In this document: positions 32,883 through 42,480 of the stretch, piece by piece | Numbering within the stretch: position 1 is the first letter of the stretch | How the letters are laid out: every line of letters begins with the position of its first letter | NCBI GenBank assembly: GCA_021029095.1 | Contig: JAJOHG010000001.1 | Span: 2,418,001 to 2,482,000, forward strand | Direction: 5' to 3' | Source of the DNA: Phellopilus nigrolimitatus | Taxonomy: Eukaryota > Basidiomycota > Agaricomycetes > Hymenochaetales > Hymenochaetaceae | DNA length: 64,000 nucleotides | Translations under genes and position numbers: made by a program | Notes under the pieces: model-generated | Seen by the model: the letters and a program-made list of their open reading frames with translations, nothing else | What the model was told of the DNA's origin: nothing | The model's database searches: none

Positions 32883-35273
32883 ATGTCTCCATCCTTCAGT
32901 GGCATCCGGAGCTACAAACGCCTTGAGACAACGGTGAGGTTCATCAATGTACCTCTGTAATGACCGCCATGCTCCCCTCTAAGGACGACTTGCGGACTCT
33001 CCCCGTTTTCGCGCCTCTGGTCGCTGCCGTCTTTGCGCCCTTGAGCACGCTGCTAGACATCCCTGCGCTCACCGAGCCATGGTTCTTCCAGACTGACGCC
33101 GACACGGGTGTCGCGCATGCGCTGAACGACCCGCGGGCGAATCTAGTGCTGAGCGCCGTCGGGCTTGCCTTCAACGTGCTCGCGAACGCGCTGCTCATCG
33201 TGAGGTTCTCGGTTACTGATGGGTACTGGCGCGGTGCGACGCGGGCCTCGATGATATGCTGGGTTCTGAAGGTACGCCCGAGCGGCTGGCGGTACGATGT
33301 GAGGCTCCGAATGTTTGGCTGAGGTTGGAGGGGCTTCGTGTAGTTCGGGATAGCTCTCGGGAACGTCCTCGCCTTTGGCATCCTCACGCGCAACGAGCCC
33401 GACATTGCCTACGGAGAAGGCTTTTGGTGCGCGTATGTCGAAAGAACACTTTTCTTTCGTATTATACTCACCGCGTTCTTCCGCTCTCTTAGAGTTGTGT
33501 CACTGCTGGTCTGTGCGGTCATCGTTGCCTTGCTGCTAGTCCACTATTACCTGCGATTGCAGGGCGTGACGTCGGACAGGCAGCATCAGGTGCGCATCGC
33601 CGGACGGCACTTCATGCTCCAAAACACGCTCTTCGTGGGGACTATCGCCATTCTGGCACTCTTCATGTCTCGCGTGGTGAGCACGTCCTTCGTTTCGTCC
33701 GGATGAGGCAGCAAATCTTATTATAATCCACAGGAAAACTGGTCGTACTTGCAAGGCATCTACTTCTCTGTCGTCTCTTTCCTCACCGTCGGCTTTGGCG
33801 ACTTCTACCCGACGAAGCCGTCTCGCAGATTGTGCTTTTCCCGTTTGTGCTGGTTGGCATCGTGCAGCTTGCATCCCTCATCGACTTCATCGTGCGCTTC
33901 TTCCGCTCGCGTCTCACGTCGCGCCACGCACAGCGGCGCCTGGAATTCGAGAGGCGCCGCCAGGAAGAGGAGGATAAGCTCGCGCACGAGCCAAGCCTCG
34001 AGCGGGAGCTGGAGTTTCTGCGAAAATTGTACACGGAAACAGACAGAGGGAAAACAGTGGAAGACCTTATAATGAACAGCGCCGGTTTTATGACCTTCTG
34101 GGTTATAGGCGCGCTGATATTTTCGCAGATTGAGGTACGGCGATTCTCTGCTTCTTTGTGGAAGTGCGTTCGTTACCTGAATGACTTCAACTTTATATTT
34201 CAGAGTTGGACGTACGGCCAAGGCTTGTACTTCTGCTACGTCTTCTTTTTCTCTATTGGATATGGGGACTATACACCAGTAACGCCCGCGGGACGTGGTA
34301 TGTCAACGTCATCTCAGTTTTCTTCGTTTCTACGAAATCCCTGATTGAACATTTAGTTGTCTTTGTCATTTACTCATTGATCGCTGTCCCGATCATGACT
34401 TCCTTCGCCGTCCAGACCATCCAGAACCTCATCCAACGGCTCTCAATCGAACTGCTACATCGGAAGGAAGCTCAGCATGGCATTAGAGACGGTCAGGTCG
34501 ACATCGTGGATGCGAACAGAGCAGCCGGTTCAAGGCAGAACGGTAGCGGATCGGCCGATTTTGAAGATGGAGAAAAGCGGCTCCCACAGGACGTCCAACG
34601 GCGTCTCGCAGAAAGTGATATAAACTACTGGAAAAAGTCCCATAATGACTATATCGCGGAGAAAAACAAGCGCATCGAAGCGAAACTCGCAGAGTCCGGC
34701 TTGAGCAGGAAGGACGCAGAGGATCTCGATGGCGAATCAGAGGAAGCGAAGAAAGAACAAGATCAGGGACGAGACCAAGAAGAAGACCGTGTCTTGACCG
34801 AATATCTTCTGGAGCTTGCCGTCGAGCTCGAGAAACAGGCGCGTCGGCTCCTCTTGGGAAACCTAAAGCTGGGGAGCAGCGCGCGGATGCTGCTCAAGGC
34901 AGATCGCATCGTACAACTTCAAAACATCCGTGGGCTCGCGGAGCAGGAAGAGAGCACTAATGAAGGAGTGGATGGATCGGCGGTTCCTGAGAACGAAAGC
35001 AGAGAAGGCGGAGAAAATAGCCTTCCCAATGCTCCCGCCAACAGACGCCGACCTCGAGCAATAAATGATATGATGCGGAAGTTCTACGAGGAGGAGACGG
35101 AGCTTATACCCCGCCCGGATGATCAGGACGATCAGGAGACATTAGACGGGGTCGTGCGGTATCGTGAGGCGTTCGCTGGCTTGCTTGCGGCGGGCAGCAG
35201 GCTATTGAAGCTGAAGGATGAAGAAAAGTTCTTGTTTGAGCGACGGCTTTGGAAGCCGGAAGGGAGAGAATAA
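32883..35273 (+). CDS. TOK-type two-pore outward-rectifier potassium channel, one apparent frameshift
   Basis: Exons: 32883-32933, 32984-33271, 33344-33432, 33493-33676, 33734-34134, 34204-34297, 34357-35273. There are two potassium selectivity filters, TVGFGD in the fifth exon and SIGYGD in the sixth. Several hydrophobic spans lie before and between them (for example VVSLLVCAVIVALLLVHYYL and IVLFPFVLVGIVQLASLIDF). This is the eight-span, two-pore plan of fungal TOK1, a plasma-membrane potassium channel. A long charged cytoplasmic tail follows. Between DFYPT and VSQIVLFPF (about 33805-33825) the frame shifts by one base with no possible intron. This is either an assembly deletion or real damage. 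An alternative start at 32960 would replace the first exon. Confidence 0.88.
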
Positions 35274-35877
35274 TAATTGTTCATGTATTCTAGTTCCTTT
35301 GCCGAGACTATTGTGTTTTTAACTATGTAGCAATTCGCATGCCTTGTCACTGTGATGAATGTGTAATCAAAGGGACGCAAATCTGTCGATCTTTTGAATA
35401 CCATTCCCAAACATGGACCTACGGTGCCTTATAAAGATGCTCCTAAATGTCCTGGTGTCTCAGCTTGCGCTAGCTTTGGAGATCTTAAGTCTTTCTTATG
35501 TTTATATAATCGTAAATAAGTATCTTCATCTTGTACATTAGCTGGCTCATCTCCAGCCGCGGCTTACCACTATCGATACACTCCAGTGACACAGTCCCCT
35601 ACTTAGCCGCCCTTGCTACCCTACAAGCTGCTAGGTGTGGTGTCAAGAACAGCCTAGTCCGATGGTAAATGAGAATCCCTTATTAGCAGCGGATTCCCTT
35701 TCCGTAGAGTATTTTGATACTATTTCTGGTCTCGCAAATGAATCATATGACATTTCCAACAGCGTTCCAATTGCCAGCATATTTCTCCGCTTCTCCACTG
35801 GAGTCTGTAAAGGTGATTCGTGTCTCCCTCTGCTATTATATCGCTGCCTTGCATTCTCACGTCGTCAGCATCGTCGC
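35274..35877. other. Intergenic region with a segment duplicated near 46.5 kb
   Basis: No gene is seen. The part from about 35679 to 35877 resembles 46430-46670 (see the repeat entries). Confidence 0.5.
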
Positions 35878-35912
35878 TCATGGCCTAGTTAAATCTGTCT
35901 CTGGCTTCTTTG
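35679..35912 (+). repeat. Duplicated segment A1 (copy of A2 at 46430-46705)
   Basis: Shared blocks in the same order and orientation include TTATTAGCAG, CTTCTCCACTGGAG, CGCTGCCTTGCATTCTCAC and GTCAGCATCGTCGCTCATGG. The segment covers the 3' end and downstream flank of the NYN paralogue at 35878-36966. Confidence 0.7.
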
Positions 35913-36966
35913 TACCGAGCTGCGGCGGGAAAGGGTGCAGCGGGAAGCTTCCTTTGACGTCCTTCCTGGAGCACGATCGAGGTTTAATAAATTGGAAAGA
36001 GACTTCACAAAGTGTTTTTATTGCTGCGCCTTGGCTCGACTTGGCTGGCTTGGTCGGGGTAGGAATCCGGGGTCGTGATACCTTTGTCGCTCCGGTCCTC
36101 CCAAGGTGATTCCTCCGAGCGCAGACTGCCGCTGGATGCACCTTGTTGTTTAGGAATTTTTCAAGGACCATCTTTTGTCCAGCAACAACGTTCTCACTGA
36201 GCTTCGACGAGTCGCCTGTAATTTTTGGTGATTCTTTATGCATTCGCGAAGATATGCCACTGGATGCTGAGGAAAAGTTCGCCAACGAGTGGCATTGTCT
36301 ACGAAGACTCCGCATCTTGGATGCCGGATCCGGGTGCTCGAGTACGTAATTCCAATCCAGGATAACATTAGCATGGCATTTTAGACAAGTATAAGCTGCG
36401 TGCGGAGGATAAATGAGGATTATTTCGTGCCCTCTTTGCCGAAGCCCGGATACCGCATCAGTAAAGTAATGGTCACCGGTGATCAGCACGATGGTCGCAA
36501 GTGGCTTAACGCTCAGAGAAAATTGCATAAGATCCGCTTCAAGTAGAAATCAGAACTATAGAGAAAACTTTCAGAAAGAAACTGTTGGTAATTCACCTAG
36601 CATTATTTTGTCAGCTACGTCCTTCATTCCTTTATGAGGCGTGTCGACAAGCTCTACATCTGAAGTAGAATTACTGCATTTAAATACTTCTATAGATGAC
36701 TAGATATCATATTACGCTCGTACCTGAATTCTGCAACTTCTGAAGAGATTCGCTTGGTTCCTTCTTGAAGTCCGTATACGCTTTGAACACGGATACTTTT
36801 CCAAAAGTCTCGACAGCTGTCTGGATCTTCTGCGCTGCAAGTGATGGAGATATGCTTGAAGGGGGGCGGCAGTTCTCTAAAAACGTGCATGCGTCAGATC
36901 GCACGACCAATCTTGTCGCGACGCTCGTTGCTCACCATAATCCCAGAAAGTCCCAACTCTCTTCAT
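35878..36966 (-). CDS. Truncated NYN-domain paralogue
   Basis: Exons: 36966-36936, 36877-36724, 36659-36597, 36536-35878. The exon plan is that of the NYN gene at 16092, with intron positions matching in the first four exons. The start VGTFWDY splices to ENCRPPSS, followed by VSVFKAYTDF, VELVDTPHKGMKDVADKIML and ATIVLITGDHYFTDAVS. The usual second Asp of the ITGDRDF motif is replaced (GDHYF), so nuclease activity may be lost. After the NYN core the protein has about 170 further residues with no LOTUS-like part and ends at LTRP. The frame is open, so it may be expressed, but the lost acidic residue and shortened end suggest decay or a changed role. Confidence 0.7.
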
Positions 36967-37379
36967 GGCCGATATAAGGGAAAGACTGACGGTGACAGCA
37001 AGCGGGTAGTGACAATCAAGCGCTCCTTTATTGCATGCACGTTGTGCAAAAGCGACACCGGTAGATTCTACATTGAAAGAAGTAGCGATTAAAGGTGTGC
37101 CGTAGGGCTCACAAACGGTCTTGCACGACGAACCAATGTTGCGCTGAAGGCACCAGGATCAAATTTCTCTTTGCAGTATAAGAGAGAGTAGCCGGGCCTG
37201 GTTATTAGATCCTGAGTGTGCGAGCCGGGCGTTGGAGGCAGATAGCATGGGCAGGGGTTGTGAAGAACAGCGCTGCAGTCGCAAGGCATGCACGTGATGC
37301 TGTATAAAAATATCGGCCATAGACGTTCTTGAGTCCCCTGACGCTGTGGGTAGATGTCTCTCTGGCTGTGTGGTAGGAC

Positions 37380-37497
37380 TCGGCTTGAGACATAATTGCA
37401 AGAAAGTCAGTGGCATATTGGTTCAAGATTTGCCGATCCACCAGCCACACGTACTTGTCGATCCTCAGGAACTTCCGTCGGAGTTTCAAAGTAAATG
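37380..37497 (-). repeat. Duplicated segment B1 (inverted copy of B2 at 45972-46090)
   Basis: Read on the minus strand, it starts CATTTACTTTGAAACTCCGA and continues GAGGATCGAC, ATCTTGAAC, TTTCTTGCA and TCTCAA. The plus strand at 45972-46090 has the same blocks in the same order. Neither copy has a frame that is clearly maintained. Confidence 0.65.
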
Positions 37498-38373
37498 TAA
37501 CGGCAAGTTGGCGTCAATACAAAAGATGGTGAAGTGCTGCTTCGCATGGCTATTAAAAAGTTGCTACCTTTTCCTTATTCTTTTGTCTTGTTTCTATCAA
37601 AGCGGACAGCCACATACGCACCTGGTGAGGTGCCCTCGTTTAACTTCGAGAGTTGAGAATATCTGATTTATAGGATGATCTCGTTTAGCTTTGTTATTAC
37701 TTGTAGTTTTTTTTTTCTAAAAAACCTTACTTATGTGTTGCAAGCTGAAAGGCCTCGTCGAGGTTGAGAATACGGGCCCTATACAGATACCATCCAATCC
37801 GGGTATTCCTTCAGCGACACATTTACGAGCGGTATTTATATGGATCGTACCGTATACGCGGTTGGCCGTATCCGTATGTGCGGAGCCTTACTGCAGAGTG
37901 AGCTGTGCACCGATTATTAGTCTTGTGATAAGATGGTGAATCTTCGTCTGCAGATTACATTACAGCTGTCTGTGAAAGCAGTGGCAGATTTAAATGAAAT
38001 GAATACACGGAGTCAGCCAGAACTCAACGAGCATTGTAGGATACAGGTCTGGCCTTTTGACTGCTTCTGTGTTCGCAACACCGAGCCCCAGCAGGTTATA
38101 GATATAGAAATCCAAGTCATACATGTACTGCGGTGTGTGTACACATCGGTCTAAGAGTAAATCTGGAAGGTAATCCGGCTATTACAACTAGTTAACTACT
38201 ATTCACGCCTGGTTGTTCGCCCCACAGTGGTGCATGCTTGTTACCGACGGGACGAACGCGGGATTGGGCAGAAGTATTGAATTGTCGACGGCGTGCCCCG
38301 GACTCTGGCCAAGTCCGATTACCTTTCGGGTCCAGTTCATTTTCTTGGTTAACCGCGCGGCTGCCATTGGGGA

Positions 38374-38388
38374 GGGGGGGGGGGGGGG
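38374..38388 (+). repeat. Run of fifteen G
   Basis: GGGGA precedes fifteen consecutive G. It could form a quadruplex on the plus strand, or its length could be misassembled. Confidence 0.8.
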
Positions 38389-39495
38389 CGCTTTTTTTGT
38401 GCAAACAGCTAAAAAAAAGACGAGAAAAGCCGGGTTGTAGAGCGCCACGCGAAACCGAAGCGGAGATAAGCCACATGCGTCCGTCCTGCCACATTCGCAG
38501 TCACCCCCCAGCGTATGTCTCATCCGTTCCAGCAGCCACAGATCAACCATGTGTATGTTGCATGTCGCAGAGAGAATCTCTCGAGATTTATTCCGTAGGC
38601 CTTGCAACTCTCGCATGGCCACCGAGAGGGCGGGTAGATCTCAGGACGCCTGGGCGCAGTGCGTATTGCAAGATCTCGAGTTATGCTTCTCGGGATTCGA
38701 CTCTGCACACAGGCTAGTATAATGTGGCAGGTAAGCTGGGGACTTGTCTCGTCTCGAGTAGTTACAGTAATCAAGTACGTTTAGCGCGTACGCATGCACA
38801 TCAGCGTCAGCTCGCATCCAGTATTACATTGTACGTATGTACATATCTAATCTCTCAGTCCACGGCAAGTACAGCGATGCACGAAAGTGTCGCACCACCC
38901 AAGATGCACGCATAAAAAATACTGGCAAGTGATTCAACGTTGAAGATTAGTATATTGGGATCGACCGTGGCGCATTTGTCTGTTCGCCAGGCAATGCCGT
39001 GTCAGCACGCAGTCCGCACGCAATATTGTGTGGCAGATCGTTAGCAGAGATACTGTAAAAGCCGTTTCAGCCAGCTCGCCACTGCATCCTGCCACCGCAT
39101 CACTGTAACAGCCAAATTGGATCTTTCTTTGATCTTTCTTACGCACTCAGACTCGCTAAGTCTCGCCGAGCGTGACACAGCTGTATGACGGAGAAGTGCT
39201 TCGGAGGGGATCTGGTTTGTCGCTGTTTTCCCCGCCCCGTGGGAAGAAGACTTCGCGTCGAAAGTCGGCGCAGTGCGAACAGAAGCACACACGAGTGGAA
39301 ACAGATCCGGTGCACAAAAACGATTCACAGGGCAGGCAGCGGCCTCACACATAAGTCATAGATTGCGATTGCATGCCATATCGAGCTGCATACAGAACAT
39401 GCCAGTGCCACGGGTGCAGAGAAAAGAGAGAAAGTAAGAAAAAGGCGAGTCGAGAAAGCGCCGACGAGCGTAATTGGGCGTGCCCCGGGGCTTCT

Positions 39496-39839
39496 TCACC
39501 GGTTCTGCAGTGTACGAGCCGCGGTTAGCGCGCCACACAGGCGGAGGGGACACGGCCGCGCACGGCGCAGGACGCACCTTGACGAAGCCGATGGCGGCGG
39601 ACTTTCTCGCGGAAGCACTGGCGGCAGAGGTCGAGGCCGTACTTGCGGACGAGGCCGGCCTGGTGCGCGCAGAGGCGGCTGCCGGGAGGTGGGGGCGTCA
39701 GTGCGCTGCGCCGCAAACAGAAACAAAAACCGCCGCAGAAAAGGGAGGGAGAAGGAAGAGGGCGGACGCAGACGCACCACTGGCGGGAGCCCTTGCCGTA
39801 CTTGCGCGGGCGGGAGAACCAGACGGCGTCGTGCGTCAT
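39496..39839 (-). CDS. RPS29: 40S ribosomal protein S29 (uS14), one apparent one-base insertion
   Basis: Exons: 39839-39778, 39678-39578, 39504-39496. The reading [20 protein letters not shown], then [20 protein letters not shown], then QCFREK is unmistakable uS14, with the four zinc cysteines (C-x2-C and C-x2-C). The last coding exon is only nine bases, ending in Asn-Arg-stop. Within exon 2, near 39598, the run AAA should be AA for the frame to continue as SAAIGFVK; as written it breaks. Because this gene is essential and normally single-copy, an assembly error in a homopolymer is the likeliest cause. Confidence 0.92.
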
Positions 39840-40916
39840 TGTGATATGGCTTTTGGCGGTGTGCTTTTAACGGGGCGGCGGGCGGGAGTTAGAAAGCGTG
39901 CGGGCGCTGGGAGAGGGCGAGGAGGGACGTACGGAAGGCGACGTGCGGCGGGTGTCGGTTGGCGGGGCGAGCAGCGACAGACGCATTTCTCTCTCTCTCG
40001 TGGATTTTGGCGGGCACGTGATAAGACCCTGAACTGTACAGCTGATGAGGTAACCCGGTCTACAGAGCTGTGGCCTTTTTTGTACGTCATACTAACTCTT
40101 TCTTTGTCTACTGCCTGCGGAACGCCTGGAAGAACTGCATATGGATTGGCTGGCCGGCCGGGAGCTCCGGCGCTGTTTCACGTCTGCTGGGTGCAGACCG
40201 TCCCGAGGCTGTCGCCTGCTCGACTGTACATGTATGTACTTACTGCATCTCTCCGAAACAAGCGCAAGTCTGCCGAAAACGAAGACGACGACGAAGGGAT
40301 AAAATAAAATAAAATAAAATAAAATAAAGAAGAGACAGGAACCCCCCCGGCCCTTCGTATCTTCGACTTCTGCTGTCTCTGGCCCGGCCCGACGTCAAGG
40401 ACGTCCCAATGCGCCCCGTGGTGCACGCAGGGCTCTCCGCCACCGAACCCGCCTCGCTGGTCGAAAAGCGGCGTACGTTCCGCGCGCGGGAGCCCCTCGG
40501 CCTCTGGGGGCGCGCTTTTGGACTCGGGGTGTATGCGGTGCCTGCAGGCGACGGCACCCCGGAGGCTTTTCGTGGCGTGTGCGGCGAGCTGCGCAGCGCA
40601 CGCGGATACGCGCCCGATTCTCAACGCGTCGCTCTTCTTTGCGAGCGGCGTGCATGGACGGGGAGTGGGAGGCAAAGGGAAGCGGCGCGTGCAGGCTGCA
40701 CGTATCATATGCATGTCTATAGGACCAGTGTGCGTAGAGTAGTACAGTGAGTGCGGGCACGGGCGAGCGTCCTGTCCTATCCTATCCTATCCGTCCACCC
40801 CATAGTCCCCATGTGTCCAAGACGAAAACAAAAAGCAAAAAGCAAAAAACGAAGTACGCGTGATATAAATACGGCATGGCCCAGAGTGGTATAAATACGG
40901 CGCGGCGCGGCGCGGC
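39840..40916. other. GC-rich spacer with microsatellites and a duplicated TATA-like motif
   Basis: The first part should hold the RPS29 promoter. At 40299-40327 there is a (TAAAA)n microsatellite, at about 40774-40790 a (TCCTA)n run, and at 40862 and 40888 two copies of TATAAATACGGC 26 bp apart. No coding frame here is convincing. Confidence 0.5.
40299..40327 (+). repeat. (TAAAA)n microsatellite
   Basis: About six tandem copies of TAAAA lie in the spacer between RPS29 and the cullin-like gene. Confidence 0.9.
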
Positions 40917-41149
40917 TCAGCCCTGCGGGCGCAGCGCGACGAACTTGTCGAGCTTCTTGCGCAGGAGGTGGTCGACGGGGATGCCGACGGCGCCCAGCAT
41001 GGCGCTGAGCTCCGCCGCCATGGCGTACCGCTCCTCCTCCTCCGCCGCGCCCGCGCCCGCGCTCTTCGACTCGATGAGCTCCTTCGCGGCGCGGGCGAGG
41101 CGCGACTTGGGGCCGCTGTTTGCCTCCACGTCCGGCGGCGAGGACGCAC

Positions 41150-41181
<32 letters not shown>

Positions 41182-42185
41182 CCACCTGGAACGGGCGGCG
41201 GGGGCGCGAGGCGCTTGTGCTTCTTGCGCCCCTTCTTCCCGCGGGGCACGGCGAGCAGCGGGCGCACGACGTCCGCGCGGAAGCGGCGCAGGGCCAGGGA
41301 CGCGAGCGGGACGATGCGGTCGGGCGGGCTCGCGGCCTCGGCGGCGGCCTCCGCGCGCGCAAGCGCGTCGGGCGGGGCGCCCGCGGCGCAGCCCCAGCGC
41401 TTGAGCTCGGCGGCGCGGCGCTCGCGGAGGCGCGCGGCGAGCTGCTCGCGCGGGCGGACGGTGTCGGTGCCTGTGGTGGTGGTGGCGGCGGTGGCGGCGG
41501 AGGCGGCGGTGGAGGTGGTGGTGGTGGGCTCGCCGTCGGCGACGGCCTGTGCGACGACGGCGTCGAGGATGTCGGCGAGGCGCAGCCAGCCGCGGTCCTC
41601 CTCGACGGCGCGCTTGACGTAGTGGCGGTTGACGTAGTTGAGGAGGCGGGAGACGGCGCCGGCGCCGGCGGCGTAGCGGCGGAAGCAGGGGAGGAGGTAG
41701 TGTAGGAGGGACGCGTCGTCCGGGGGCGCGCTCGCGAGGAGCTCGCGGCAGAGCGCGGCGTAGTACCTGTCGAGGGTGTCGTAGAGGTCGGCGCCGTGCG
41801 GCGCGGCTGCGGCTGCGGGGGGCGAAGAAGCGCGCGCGGCTGCGGCGGCAGCGCCGCCGGGGGAGGGCGGAGTGGCGGCGGGGGCGTCGGCTGGGGCGAA
41901 GGCGTTAACATCGAAGCGCGAGGCGGTGAAGTAGTTGTAGACGGCGGTGTGGATGCCCATGTGGTAGGCGACGTCGATGGCGGGGGCGCGCTCTGGGGTG
42001 TTGGTGGGTGCGCGGACGATGTGGTCGAGGGCGGGGCGGAGGTAGTTCCAGAGGGCGGGGAAGGAGGCGGCGGGGTTGGCGCTGCCGGCAGCGGGGTTCT
42101 GCATGGGCGGGGGCGGGGGCGCGGCGGCCTTGCCCTTGCCCTTGCCGTTGGAATCGGAGGATGGCGAAGGCGAAGGCGATGCCAT
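40917..42185 (-). CDS. Cullin N-terminal-like protein lacking the cullin homology domain
   Basis: This is a single exon of 422 codons, very rich in GC, Ala and Pro. The first half follows the cullin N-terminal repeat pattern: ALWNYLRPALDHIVR, YHMGIHTAVYNYFTASRFD, GADLYDTLDRYYAALCREL, LLHYLLPCFRRYAAGAGAVS and RLLNYVNRHYVKRAVEEDRG. These correspond to the part of cullins that binds substrate adaptors. The C-terminal half has no cullin homology or RBX1-binding and neddylation part; instead it has a basic KKGRKKHKR stretch, an Ala-Gly run and a short helical end. I chose MASPSPSPSS as the start because the longer frame upstream is low-quality sequence in the promoter. It might be a truncated paralogue or a dominant regulator of adaptor supply. 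Function is inference. Confidence 0.72.
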
Positions 42186-42480
42186 GATGATCGACGGGGG
42201 CTGGGCGGAGGCTATGGGCAGAACGACGTCAGCGGGGAGAGGGCGCTGGGAGTCGGATGACGAGGGACAGACCGTGCGCTGTGGCGTGGGGCGGAGACAA
42301 ATCCACAGAAAAAATATTTGAAAAAGAAGGGAAAAAAGAAAGAGATGGAGCGGAAAGAGCCGACGCGGCCGCGGTGACGATGATGGGCGGGAGAGCAGAG
42401 CAACCGGTAATCGGCGACCTGCATTTGTAAACACGCTCTCATAAATACTGTCCATCCCCCACGACCACCTCCACCTCCGT
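42186..42480. promoter_or_regulatory. Divergent promoter of the cullin-like and BTB genes
   Basis: These 295 bp separate the two start codons. BTB proteins are the classical adaptors of cullin-3, so a shared promoter of a cullin-like and a BTB gene is worth noting. No specific motif is assigned. Confidence 0.45.

Larger units (their letters stand above)
36967..39495. other. Long gene-poor spacer
   Basis: I find no supportable gene in these 2.5 kb. Frames here are short, overlap on both strands and lack splice logic. The stretch holds the duplicated segment B1 (37380-37497), a run of fifteen G at 38374-38388 that could form a quadruplex or be an assembly problem, and otherwise ordinary sequence. 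Confidence 0.5.

Noticed and set aside
38203..38622. Possible gene on the minus strand with a Pro run
   Set aside because: The frame spans the G15 run and shows no domain, start context or splice logic.
40178..40760. Overlapping frames on both strands upstream of the cullin-like gene
   Set aside because: They read through the TAAAA microsatellite, and their composition reflects GC content only.
40787..41911. A 374-codon minus-strand frame inside the cullin-like gene
   Set aside because: It is Pro/Ala/Arg low-complexity and out of frame with the recognisable cullin-like segments.
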